A stretch of 64,000 nucleotides of DNA from Brevibacillus thermoruber 423 (GTDB lineage Bacteria; Bacillota; Bacilli; Brevibacillales; Brevibacillaceae). Shown here piece by piece: positions 15,542 to 23,961 of the stretch (its first letter is position 1; each line of letters opens with the position of its first letter). Both the position numbers and the translations under genes were made by a program. The stretch is from positions 1 through 64,000 of the forward strand of contig NZ_KE695650.1 of NCBI RefSeq assembly GCF_000454065.1. The letters are read 5' to 3'. The notes beneath the pieces are model-generated. The model was not told the DNA's origin. It worked only from the letters and a program-made list of their open reading frames with translations, and made no database searches.

Positions 15542-17180
15542 ATGGAACGAATCAAAGCAGCCCGCGGCTCTGCCCTTCGCTGCAAAGGGTGGAGACAGGA
15601 AGCGTTACTTCGGATGCTGGAAAACGTGCTGGAAAACGGCGAGAATCAGCAAGAACTGGTGGTCTACGCTGCATTGGCAAAAGCGGCGCGAGACTGGAAG
15701 TCATTTCATGCCCTCGTCGACAGTTTGAAACCCCTCAACGATGATGAAACCCTGGTTATTCAGTCCGGCAAACCGATCGGCATTTTTAAAACGCATGCTT
15801 TTGCCCCGATCGTGATCATGGCGAACTGTAATCTTGTAGGCAGATGGGCGACCAGCGAGCACTTTTATCAGCTGCAGGAAAAAGGTCTGATCATCTGGGG
15901 CGGACTTACAGCAGCGGCATGGCAGTACATTGGGTCGCAAGGGGTGATTCAAGGCACCTACGAAATCTTTTCCGCCATTGCCAGAAAACACTTTAACGGA
16001 AGTCTGGCCGGCCGCTTTATTCTTACCGCCGGTCTGGGGGGAATGGGAGGAGCCCAACCGTTGGCTGGTGTGATGGCTAATGCGGCGATTCTCTGCGTGG
16101 AAGTGGATGAAGCGCGCATTGACAAGCGGATGCAAGTCGGTTACCTACAGAGAAAAACAGGCAACCTCAACGAAGCGTTGGCGTGGATCGCGGAAGCGAA
16201 GGCGAAAAAAGAGAGTGTTTCCGTTGGACTGCTTGGCAATGCGGCGGAAATCTATCCGGAAATCCTCAGAAGAGGGATCGTTCCTGACATCGTCACCGAC
16301 CAAACCTCTGCCCACGATCTGTTGTACGGTTATATCCCGGCCTGCTACAGCTTGGAGGACGTGCGGCGGATGAGAGAGGAAAATCCGGAGAAACTGCAGG
16401 CGGACGCAAGAGCCTCAATTGCCCGAGAAGTGGAGACGATGCTGGAGTTTAAACGGCGCGGTTCGATCGTGTTTGATAACGGCAACAACATCCGGACGCA
16501 GGCCTACCAACATGGTGTGAAAGATGCGTTTGACATCGATATTTTCACGGAGGCATTCCTGCGGTCGCTTTTCTGCAGGGGAAATTGGTCCGTTCCGCTG
16601 GGTGGCGTTGTCGGGTGACCTGCATGACTTTCAAGCGATCAATCAGTTTATCCTGCAGGAATTTTCCGACAATGAAATTGCAACCAACTGGATTCGCTTG
16701 GCCAGCAAATACGTGCCGCTTGAAGGGCTGCCGGCGCGGATCGGCTGGTTCGGCCACGGGGAAAGGACCAAACTGGCGTTGGCGGTTAACCGTATGGTTC
16801 GCGAAGGCAAGTTGAGCGGTCCGATCGCGTTATCCCGTGATCATCTGGATGCCGGAGCGATGGCTCATCCCAATATCATGACCGAGCGGATGAAAGACGG
16901 GAGCGACACGATCGCCGATTGGCCGCTGTTAAATTCGATGCTCAACTGTTGTTCGATGGCGGATCTGGTGGCGATTCATTCCGGCGGCGGGGGTTACTCC
17001 GGGTATATGACCAGCGCTGGCGTGACGATCGTGGCCGATGGCACGACAGAGGCGGATATGCGCTTAAAGCATACCTTGGACAACGATACGGGCATCGGCG
17101 TGCTGCGATATGCCGATGCCGGTTACGAAGAAGCGCTGGACGAAGTGAACAAAAAAGGCATTCGCCGGGTGTTAACCTGA
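15542..17180 (+). pseudogene. hutU: Urocanate hydratase with one frameshift
   Basis: Urocanase turns urocanate into imidazolonepropionate in histidine breakdown, using NAD. The first frame (ATG 15542, behind GAGGTG) runs through HAFAPIVIMANCNLVGRWAT, GGLTAAAWQYIGSQGVIQGT, LTAGLGGMGGAQPLAGVMA (NAD fold) and VTDQTSAHDLLYGYIP to FLRSLFCRGN, then goes wrong. The second frame takes over at once with GPFRWVALSGD and holds GHGERTKLALAVNRMVREGK, LDAGAMAHPNIMTERMKDGS and IHSGGGGYSGYMTSAGVTIV to a normal C-terminus at 17180. One extra T in AAATTGG near 16585 explains it. Removing it restores a full 545-residue enzyme, so recent decay or a sequencing error is likely. Confidence 0.88.
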
Positions 17181-17221
17181 CCACACCCGCCGAACGTTGA
17201 ATGACGAGGAGGAGAAAAATC

Positions 17222-17572
17222 ATGCGTGTTTTGACCATGGACGACGTAATTGCGGCAGTGAAGGGAGGCTCTGTGTTTGCTTCCGGCGGTGGTGGCTGGG
17301 TTGATCACGGGGTGGAGATCGGCGGGGCGGCCGTGACGATTGGGCAGCCGAAACTGGGTTCCGTGGATGAGTTGCCGGACGATGCCATCATTGTGACCGC
17401 CACCGCGATCGGCGCCCCCGCAGAGTATGCGGACCGAGACAAAGAGCTGGAACAGGAGATCATGCAGACATTGAATCGAATCCGTGAGTTGGACGAGAGA
17501 TATGGCTCTCCTGTTAGTACGGACGGGGTGAAACAACACTTTTTTATACACGAAAAATATTGTGAAAAATGA
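17222..17572 (+). pseudogene. DUF917-family protein, C-terminally truncated
   Basis: ATG at 17222 with GAGGAGGAG upstream. Residues 1-85 match the N-terminus of DUF917 proteins (LTMDDVIAAVKGGSVFASGG, then GGW; SVDELPDDAIIVTATAIGAP). That family is related to hydantoin and thiohydantoin metabolism and is normally about 360 residues. Here homology stops near codon 90 and an unrelated tail ends at residue 116, so a deletion or insertion removed most of the gene. It follows the urocanate hydratase gene by 41 bases, suggesting a former imidazole or hydantoin catabolic operon. Confidence 0.7.
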
Positions 17573-17756
17573 TCTAAAAAGGAAATTTTACTATAAGGTA
17601 TTGAAAAATTTGACGATAAAATAAATAAGTCTAAAAAGCTGTATAAATCTGTCATGGTCTTTAGAATCTGTACCATTGGAGTTAGGAAAGTTGTTTGTCC
17701 GGATATATTATTAAAGGTGGTGAAATAGACCAAACAGGTAGTGTTTGGGGGTTTCT

Positions 17757-18206
17757 ATGCTAAAAAATAACATCCTGGCTTTTCTTCTACATCTCATCTT
17801 GGCTTTCATAACCCTTTTGTTAATGGCTTATTATAATCCAACGGACTACCTTTTATGGGGAATCACTCTCCTCACTTGTTTATGTTATGTTGCAGGAGGA
17901 ATATTTTTAAAAACCTTTCCATCATCCTTAAAAAATCTCCTATCCGTTAGTGTAATTGCCTTCATTGGTTTTGTGTTATTAGGATTTAGCTACATGATAG
18001 TCGAAAGGGGAGATTCTACCGGGGGAATCGGCTGGATTTTCTATTATGCTTACAATCCCCCATTTTTCTCTTTATTCCTAATTCTTATAGAGGGTGGGAA
18101 TTTAGATGACCACATACCGATCCTGTTACTTTTAAACTTGCTACCTTCTCTATTTATTTGGATAGGACTTGAGATGAAGAGGGGTATTTTCAATGGCAGG
18201 ACTTAG
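17757..18206 (+). CDS. Small membrane protein of unknown function, 4 predicted TM helices
   Basis: ATG at 17757 (MLKNNILAFLLHLILAF) follows GGGGGT; 149 residues. Hydrophobic segments lie at about 4-24, 31-49, 58-82 and 103-135, with a short loop VERGDSTGGIGW. No family is recognised. It is AT-rich (about 36 percent GC by eye) between GC-richer neighbours, and stands alone between a truncated DUF917 gene and an IS1182-like relic. Its acquisition was probably separate from its neighbours. Confidence 0.6.
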   Translation: MLKNNILAFLLHLILAFITLLLMAYYNPTDYLLWGITLLTCLCYVAGGIFLKTFPSSLKNLLSVSVIAFIGFVLLGFSYMIVERGDSTGGIGWIFYYAYNPPFFSLFLILIEGGNLDDHIPILLLLNLLPSLFIWIGLEMKRGIFNGRT

Positions 18207-18306
18207 TAATTATTCAAAAGGCGCTGAAACATTCAGAGAGAGTCAAGATCGAGAAGGAAGACAGAAAGCTGGTGTTTTCGATTCGGTAATCCTCTAGTAT
18301 AAGGCT

Positions 18307-18564
18307 TTGCCAAGGATCCGGAAAGCAAGGCTACAACTCGTCTCCTGGATCGTTCCCTGCGACAAACCATCAAAGAGATGGTGGTTTCGAGGTTACTGTA
18401 CACAACCGATTCCCCACTTCACTACGTTCGGGAAAAACTACGTACGGCTTGTTTCAATGACCGATCTGTCCCAAAAGATCTTTGCTCGTATTCTCGAGAA
18501 GGCTTGCCATTATGGATTTGTAGATTCCTCGATTCTGTATATTGATTCCACCCATGCTTTATGA
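18307..18564 (+). pseudogene. IS1182/IS5-type transposase fragment
   Basis: The frame reads PIPHFTTFGKNYVRLVSMTD then LSQKIFARILEKACHYGFVD and SSILYIDSTHAL before a stop. This is the conserved N-terminal region (PHFSTFGKNY, IF-RIL, VFIDSTH) of IS1182-group transposases. Neither the DDE core nor the ends are present. Confidence 0.7.
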
Positions 18565-18622
18565 GGACTGAACAAAGTGACCATGCAGGCGATGCTTTCG
18601 AATACATACAGGACAAACTCCC

Positions 18623-19290
18623 TCAACTGCCAATGGCAACGAGGGATTTTGTCTTCAATCTGACGGGAACACCAGCGCCGTTGGTCAGAACCAGGAGCAC
18701 GACATCCGGCAGACCCAGACCGGTCTCGGCCAGGACGAGCGTGTAGTTCACCGTTTCCTGCGTGCCTGTTGCCGTGAAGGTTCTCACGGCGGTACCGGCA
18801 ACGGTAAGACCGAGGAGGATGGTTGGCAGGACGATTCCCAGACCAAGGTCCGGCAGAACCGTGATGCACGTCGGCGAACTGATCGTCGTCGGCGTGAGGC
18901 TGAAGCTTTGGTCGCCGGGAAAGACGTCAGGCAGCGGTGTCGGACCAGGCGTGTCGAAGAAGTTGAAGGTGAACGTGCTGGCCGACGGATCGCGGCTCGG
19001 GCAGATGTCGGCGATCAACTGCACGGTGCAGATTTCCACCGGTGCCAGCGGCGGCAGGCTGAGGCTTACCCCTACGCCGGTGATGAGCGTATTGGCCGTA
19101 GCCTGGCAGTCGCAGTTCGCACGCGGGAAGATCGTCGGGCACTGTGGCGGAAGGACGATCGGCGGGCAGCGGAAACCGGGGCCGGGCGATGGAGTCGGTA
19201 CCGGAATGTCGTTCGGACGCGGCGCGCACAGCCGCTGCGGCGGAATGGAGGTGCTGGCCGCATTGGCAAGGAAGAGTATATCGAATGGGA
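18623..19290 (-). pseudogene. Proline/threonine-rich protein without a start, function unknown
   Basis: A minus-strand frame of about 220 codons is open from 19290 to 18623 but has no start codon, so the 5' end is missing. It begins IPFDILFLANAASTSIPPQR, then a proline-rich stretch (DIPVPTPSPGPGFRCPP) with CP pairs. A hydrophobic, Thr-rich beta-like region follows (LITGVGVSLSLPPLAPVEIC, GIVLPTILLGLTVAGTAV) and it ends VRLKTKSLVAIGS. The reading direction is supported by the amino-acid composition; longer frames on the plus strand are Arg-rich and implausible. A spore-surface or cell-surface protein is a guess. It is much more GC-rich than its surroundings. Confidence 0.5.
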
Positions 19291-19641
19291 TCGATCATGC
19301 CCGGACGACATCAAGCTGCTGGAAGCGTCGAAAGGAGGCATCAAGACGGGGCGGACAACAAGTCCCTTTCGCATGATTGGAACTTCGATTAAGCAATACG
19401 ATGCATATAACGGGATAGGACGGAAGGGTAGCTTTGAGACGACTATGAAATCCAACCTGTTTTGGCGCAAATCGGTGGCCCACCGAACGGCCCGACGTCA
19501 CCTGCTCCTATCTGTCGAGGGAAACGTGGCGGTTTGATCGAAGGGGCGTCGCATGCGGCTGCTTCTGCCGATCACGTTCTTTCAACTGCTGTGATTGGAC
19601 GGATATGCTGGTTCGAATTCCAATGAAAAAGCTGCAAACCG
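19291..19641. other. Stretch with no supported gene
   Basis: No frame here shows a ribosome site or a recognisable family. It lies between two gene fragments and is probably decayed DNA. Confidence 0.4.
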
Positions 19642-19881
19642 TTTGATCTGAAGCCGCGGTTCAATATCGCCCCTGGCCAGCCGATCCCGGACATTCTTGC
19701 TGACGGCGGGCACCGCAGAATCGGCCAATTGCGCTGGGGCTTGGTTCCATCGTGGGCACAGGACGAAAAGATCGGCTACAAGATGATCAATGTCCGCGCC
19801 GAAACGCTGCAGAAGAAGCCAGCCTTTCGGCGAATCAATGAAAATTACCATACACCTTCCCCTGCCTCTTCGACGCTTTGA
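19642..19881 (+). pseudogene. SRAP/YedK (HMCES-type) domain fragment
   Basis: The frame reads FDLKPRFNIAPGQPIPDILA, RRIGQLRWGLVPSWAQDEKI-type sequence (here HRRIGQLRWGLVPSWAQDEK), then MINVRAETLQKKPAFRRI. This is the central SRAP fold that crosslinks to abasic sites in single-stranded DNA. The catalytic N-terminal Met-Cys region and the C-terminal HxR part are missing, so the remnant is non-functional. Confidence 0.75.
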
Positions 19882-20120
19882 CAACGTCCGGCCGCCAGAA
19901 ACTTCACAGTTGCACGATTATTACACACCTGGCCGAACGAGGTTGTCGCAAACATCCATTACATAGATACTTCGGCAAGAGGATGATCAAATATTGCTTG
20001 ATCGAGAGAAATTAAACCCATTTATAGCGTGATCGACTTTTTACTACAATGCACTTCTTTTCATAAAATTTGTATCTAAAAATAACCCCTCTTGCCGGGA
20101 ATTTTTAGGAGGGAATTCGT
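19882..20120. other. Upstream region of the 414-aa hypothetical gene
   Basis: AT-rich from about 20,000. It must hold the promoter of the following gene, but I could not settle on one pair of boxes. Confidence 0.3.
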
Positions 20121-21365
20121 TTGAGCGAATTCACGTTTGCCATTCTTGTCAAGGAAGTAAACAAAAGGAAGATAAACAGCGCAGTCCGTAAATGGAAAGC
20201 ACCGTCTTGCCTGTTTCCCGCCAACGAAACATGGTATGCGGTTGTCACGGAAGATGGAGCGGAAAACGGATCGGAACAGGCGCGACAATTATCGGCTGAG
20301 CTGAACACCCATTCGTTTTCCTTCGTCCATGCAGAGGATTACGGATGGCACTATGAGCTGTATGAAAATGGCGAGCGAAAGGGAACGCTGGAGTTCAACT
20401 ATGAAACATGCGATCACAGTAGCATTGACGATGCGAATGTTCCCCTTTTAAAGAAACTGGCCGTTGATGAAGTAGCGCTGGGACGCCTGGAGCGCGTTCT
20501 TGGCGCCAGAACTCCTCAGGCGGAAGATCTGTTGCACAGCGTTGAGCATTTCAAGCAGGCGTTGGGATTTGAAAAGATTTCCTGGATTTCGTATGAGTAC
20601 GTGTCCACGATGTCCAAACGCCAGCTTGACGAAATAGGGGTAACCTTCATCAAACCAGCCACAAAGAGATTTTTGGCAGACAAAGTTATTGTCGAAACGC
20701 TGGATGAACCGTTACGTCACATGGGGTATGTCTATGAAGAACGGCCAGAAATGGGTGACCGGCTGTACTTTGTCAAACGTGAAAACGGCTTTGATTACGG
20801 ATTGATGATCGATATGACGCAAAAGAATACAATCGAGCCCAGACTCTTTACTCCTCGCAACACTGGGGCAAACATGTTCTACATAGCTATGAGGGGATTA
20901 AAAAGCTTCGAGTATGCGAATGAACATGAACTGCGCCAGCACCTTGAGGAAATCGTGCGGGTGTTTCAGCAAACAGGTGATTCGTGGCTGAAAAAGAACA
21001 GGATCGAGATCTTTGATGCCAACCCCCTTTATGTAGAGATGGCTGATCCATTCATGGCGGAATACGCGTTTCAACGCATACACATGGATGATCGTATTCT
21101 GTTTGGCGGCAAGGTGATTTACCAAGGTAATCGGATGCAAATTGAATTTACGCATATTCCTAAAAAAGCAAGTATCGTTACGTATCTGGTCGAGGAGACA
21201 GGGAAAAAGTCCTTACAGGATTTTTTAGTGGAACACAGAGACATATTGCCAGTCGATATCAGAACCATTCATTTCTTGTTTCAAAATCGGGATGAATTTG
21301 TACAGGCGCTGGAGCGAACCTTTGATTTACTGCGTTTTTATTTCAAACAGAAGCAGGAAGATTGA
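20121..21365 (+). CDS. Conserved-looking cytoplasmic protein of unknown function (414 aa)
   Basis: TTG at 20121 is preceded by an optimal TAGGAGGG at a 7-base distance, fixing the start. The product is soluble and charged, without signal peptide or TM helices. It looks like two or three repeats of one fold: stretches RKWKAPSCLFPANETWYAVV, MGDRLYFVKRENGFDYGLMI and RLFTPRNTGANMFYIAMRGL lie in the middle, and the C-terminus RTFDLLRFYFKQKQED is helical. No catalytic motif is recognised. The gene is intact with normal composition amid pseudogenes, so it is likely functional. Confidence 0.65.
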   Translation: MSEFTFAILVKEVNKRKINSAVRKWKAPSCLFPANETWYAVVTEDGAENGSEQARQLSAELNTHSFSFVHAEDYGWHYELYENGERKGTLEFNYETCDHSSIDDANVPLLKKLAVDEVALGRLERVLGARTPQAEDLLHSVEHFKQALGFEKISWISYEYVSTMSKRQLDEIGVTFIKPATKRFLADKVIVETLDEPLRHMGYVYEERPEMGDRLYFVKRENGFDYGLMIDMTQKNTIEPRLFTPRNTGANMFYIAMRGLKSFEYANEHELRQHLEEIVRVFQQTGDSWLKKNRIEIFDANPLYVEMADPFMAEYAFQRIHMDDRILFGGKVIYQGNRMQIEFTHIPKKASIVTYLVEETGKKSLQDFLVEHRDILPVDIRTIHFLFQNRDEFVQALERTFDLLRFYFKQKQED

Positions 21366-21525
21366 CGGATATATCGTCAGGCAGTAGCTTGCCTGGGCAG
21401 TTGGAGAATGGTGAACCAGACCAACAACCCACGCGGGAATTGTGATGGGGGACTGCTGAAGGGATTTGCGGGAAGAAACTCTATAACTTTCCCTGCAATT
21501 TTTCAGCGTGAAGCGTCGAACAAAG

Positions 21526-21561
21526 CATCAAGGCCCTTCTCGACCGAGGAGGGCCTTGATG
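21526..21561 (-). terminator. Terminator hairpin of HTH copy 2
   Basis: CATCAAGGCCC and GGGCCTTGATG pair perfectly, with inner CTTCTCG/CGAGGAG-like extension, directly abutting the HTH stop codon. On the minus strand it is followed by CTTTGTT. Copy 1 has a degraded version at about 6224-6257. Confidence 0.75.
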
Positions 21562-21957
21562 TTAATGCAAAATAGCTAAGAATGTATCAAGACGCTCCAT
21601 ATATTTTTCGGAAGGCCGGTACTCATCTTTTTCCCATCCTACTATCATACGCCGGCTCACTCCAAGAATTTCTCCAAATTCTCTTTTGTTATATCCATGA
21701 TACAGACGAGCCTTTTTAATTCGCTGGCCTAATGTTTGTTCCGGAAGGTTCTCAAAACAACCAAGGTAAGCGATTGACACTCCCAATGCTTCAGATAACC
21801 TTCTGAGATTAGGCGGGCTTACTGTTGACTTGTTTTGTTCGGCCAGACGAAGAGATCGGACACTGAGACCGGTTGCAGCAGCTAGATCGACAAGCAACAT
21901 GTTTTTCGGTAAGCGAGCACGTCTAATGCGTCCACCGGGTGTATCATCTTCTGGCAA
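21562..21957 (-). CDS. Tandem helix-turn-helix (XRE/Cro-type) regulator, copy 2
   Basis: 131 residues, collinear with the copy at 6258-6653 without gaps. Both HTH units are conserved (LLVDLAAATGLSVRSLRLAE and ARLYHGYNKREFGEILGVSR). The recognition helix of the second domain differs (SRRMIVGWEKDEYRPSE against SARMIWLWEKDEYQPSE), so the two may bind different operators. The start is as uncertain as in copy 1 (TTG at 21957, or an upstream CTG behind AAGGA). It is placed head-to-head with the comM fragment. Confidence 0.7.
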   Translation of the reverse strand: MPEDDTPGGRIRRARLPKNMLLVDLAAATGLSVRSLRLAEQNKSTVSPPNLRRLSEALGVSIAYLGCFENLPEQTLGQRIKKARLYHGYNKREFGEILGVSRRMIVGWEKDEYRPSEKYMERLDTFLAILH

Positions 21958-22007
21958 TGCAGGTGACAGAGATGTTTCCTTGTGAATCGAAATTTCTAGG
22001 TTGTTAT

Positions 22008-22498
22008 CTTCACGCGTGTCCCTGCGGCTTTTACGGCTCCCGCGACCAGCGCGAATGCACCTGCACGCCGCAGCAGATTCAAAAGTATCGGTCGAAATTG
22101 TCCGGCCCGCTGCTTGACAGGATCGACCTGCATCTGGAAGTTCCTCGGGTGCCGGTAACGCTGCTGCAGGAGCGGCCGCAGGCGGAATCGTCCGAAGAGA
22201 TCCGCTGCAGAGTAGAAGCGGCGAGGGCCATTCAATGCGAGCGTTACCGGCACCGCCCTGGGGCTCCCCAATGAACGGAGAGGAGCTGCGCCGGTATGCC
22301 GGCCTGGACAGAGAGGGGCGGAAGCTGCTGCAGCTCGCCTTTGAAACACTCGGCCTGAGTGCCCACGCCTACAACCGGATCGTCAAGGTGGCCCGCACCA
22401 TCGCCGACCTGGCGGGAGCGGAGCAGAGCAGATCGAGGCCGCCCATGTGGCGGAAGCCGATCCGGTATCGGGCGCTGGATCGCGGGGTGGTGGGATGA
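22008..22498 (+). pseudogene. comM/yifB 3' fragment, copy 2
   Basis: The same C-terminal Mg-chelatase-like region as copy 1: CPCGFYGSRDQRECTCTPQQ, LLDRIDLHLEVPRVPVTLLQ, then a 10-base deletion near 22,270 shifts the frame, after which NGEELRRYAGLDREG and LGLSAHAYNRIVKVARTIAD follow. Unlike copy 1, the true C-terminus is still recognisable (AEQIEAAHVAEAIRYR-like, with small indels). Confidence 0.85.
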
Positions 22499-22729
22499 GA
22501 ATGGTGCAGAGATTGCGGTAGTAAAGAATTCAACACGAATGTGAAGTGACTGTCTGGCCGAACGGAACTCATAGCCGAGTAATAGTTCCTAAGCAAACGA
22601 TCAACAGCTTGATTTTCGACAATCGCGAAGAAATCGAGTCTGACGGTGCGAGGGTTGACTGACCAGTTTGACGATAATTGATTTGTTTTTGGGGAGATGG
22701 AGACTCCGAAAATCGACACTAGAGCGCCG

Positions 22730-22990
22730 AGGCGCACACAGGGACGCCGCCACAAACAGCGTCATTCCCACCACGTACACCATCTTGGCCCCGTAGCGAT
22801 TGGCCAGGGATCCTCTCGCGAGCAGTAGAGAGGCAAAGGTGAGTATTCAGCTGTCCACGACCCACATCAAGCCGGCAAGAATGATCCCGAGGTTGGCCTG
22901 CATGTTGGCAACCGCCACATTCCCCCGGTCACGGGTCACGTCAAGCGTTGCCATGACGAAACCCATTGCCAGCGCGACCAGTGTCTTCTA
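22730..22990 (-). pseudogene. DHA2 (EmrB/QacA-type) MFS transporter fragment
   Basis: On the minus strand the frame reads LVALAMGFVMATLDVTRDRG, NVAVANMQANLGIILAGLMW, VVDS, a stop, ILTFASLLLARGSLANRYGA, KMVYVVGMTLFVAASLCAP. This is TM1 to TM3 of a 14-helix drug exporter with motif A (GSLADRYGAK). The in-frame stop and loss of everything after TM3 make it a relic. Confidence 0.75.
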
Positions 22991-23961
22991 AACCTGAACG
23001 CGAACTGTTCGGCAGGAAGCTTAACTGTACATATAACGCTTTCATTGACATGTGATCTTCTACATATCGTCCGCAATTCGATTGCCATTCCCTCTGTGTT
23101 ACCTCTCCTTCGCTTCCACTCATCCAAACCTCTGTTTTTTTAGATGCACAAACTCCCCAACTTCAATGTTAGTGGATTCAGCCGTTCTCAGGATTGTTAA
23201 TAATAGACTTAGATTTACGATTTGCTATTGACACATTTTTATAAAAAGTTGCATAATTATGGTGATGATGGGAAATTCAAAGTTATAGCAAGATCTGCCC
23301 TCATTACTTCTTGTCGTTTTGAATTTCCCACAATATTTAGTTCTGATGTGTACATAGAAAGCAGCTTCTGGTCGAAAACACCACTAGCCACCTACAGAAA
23401 TTTTAACTATAAATATCTGTTGCAAATGGTTACAATGTACTTATATTTTATACCTGTTGAAGTCTTGGTCCCGTTTCACTGCAAAATCCCAGAGACCAAA
23501 GCTTTAGCGTGGCAGCATAGCGGTGTTGACCCAATGTCAATTTTGGAAACAATTTGCCCCTTTGTCTCCGCATTGAACAGAAATCACGACCGCATCCATT
23601 GAAAATATTTTTTCAGCACAATGATCGTTCCGATGATGAATGCCTCTTTGTACTAATTTCCCCCCGATGAACAAACCAGCCTAAAGTAAATACATGATTA
23701 GGTAACAATTCTTTGTAACTGACCATAGAAAATGAGAAGGTATGTCCATACGATTTTTTTATTGTGCCTAGGAAACCTATTTTATGTAATTTATGAAAAA
23801 ATTATAATAATTGGTTTAAACAGAAAGAATAGTTCGAATTTTTAAAATAAAATTCTAAACGAATACTTTTCCAGTTCTCCTACTAATCAAGTTAGCACTT
23901 TATTTCGCTCCTGCGGAATTTGTGCTATGAAATATTGAATTTTATTGAGGAGGTATTGTAA
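22991..23961. other. Long intergenic region leading into the NRPS/PKS cluster
   Basis: Increasingly AT-rich. An open frame at 23,222-23,602 lacks a ribosome site and family resemblance. A TATAAT at 23,803-23,808 (with only a poor -35) and long A/T tracts at 23,750-23,870 are candidates for the cluster promoter. No regulator gene is visible here. Confidence 0.4.

Larger units (their letters stand above)
21525..22565. repeat. Duplicated module, copy 2 (HTH gene, comM 3' fragment, TIR-gene edge)
   Basis: Second copy of the module at 6224-7222, same orientation. It ends with the same CTGTCTGGCCGAACGG, immediately followed by unrelated DNA, so the TIR-like body is absent here. Confidence 0.8.

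Noticed and set aside
18762-19537. Two overlapping plus-strand frames of about 200 codons, Arg/Gly-rich
   Set aside because: Both mirror the GC-rich minus-strand Pro/Thr-rich frame, have no ribosome site and an implausible amino-acid composition.
23222-23602. A 126-codon frame just upstream of the NRPS cluster, considered as a regulator
   Set aside because: No ribosome site, no DNA-binding motif and mixed composition; not a credible gene.
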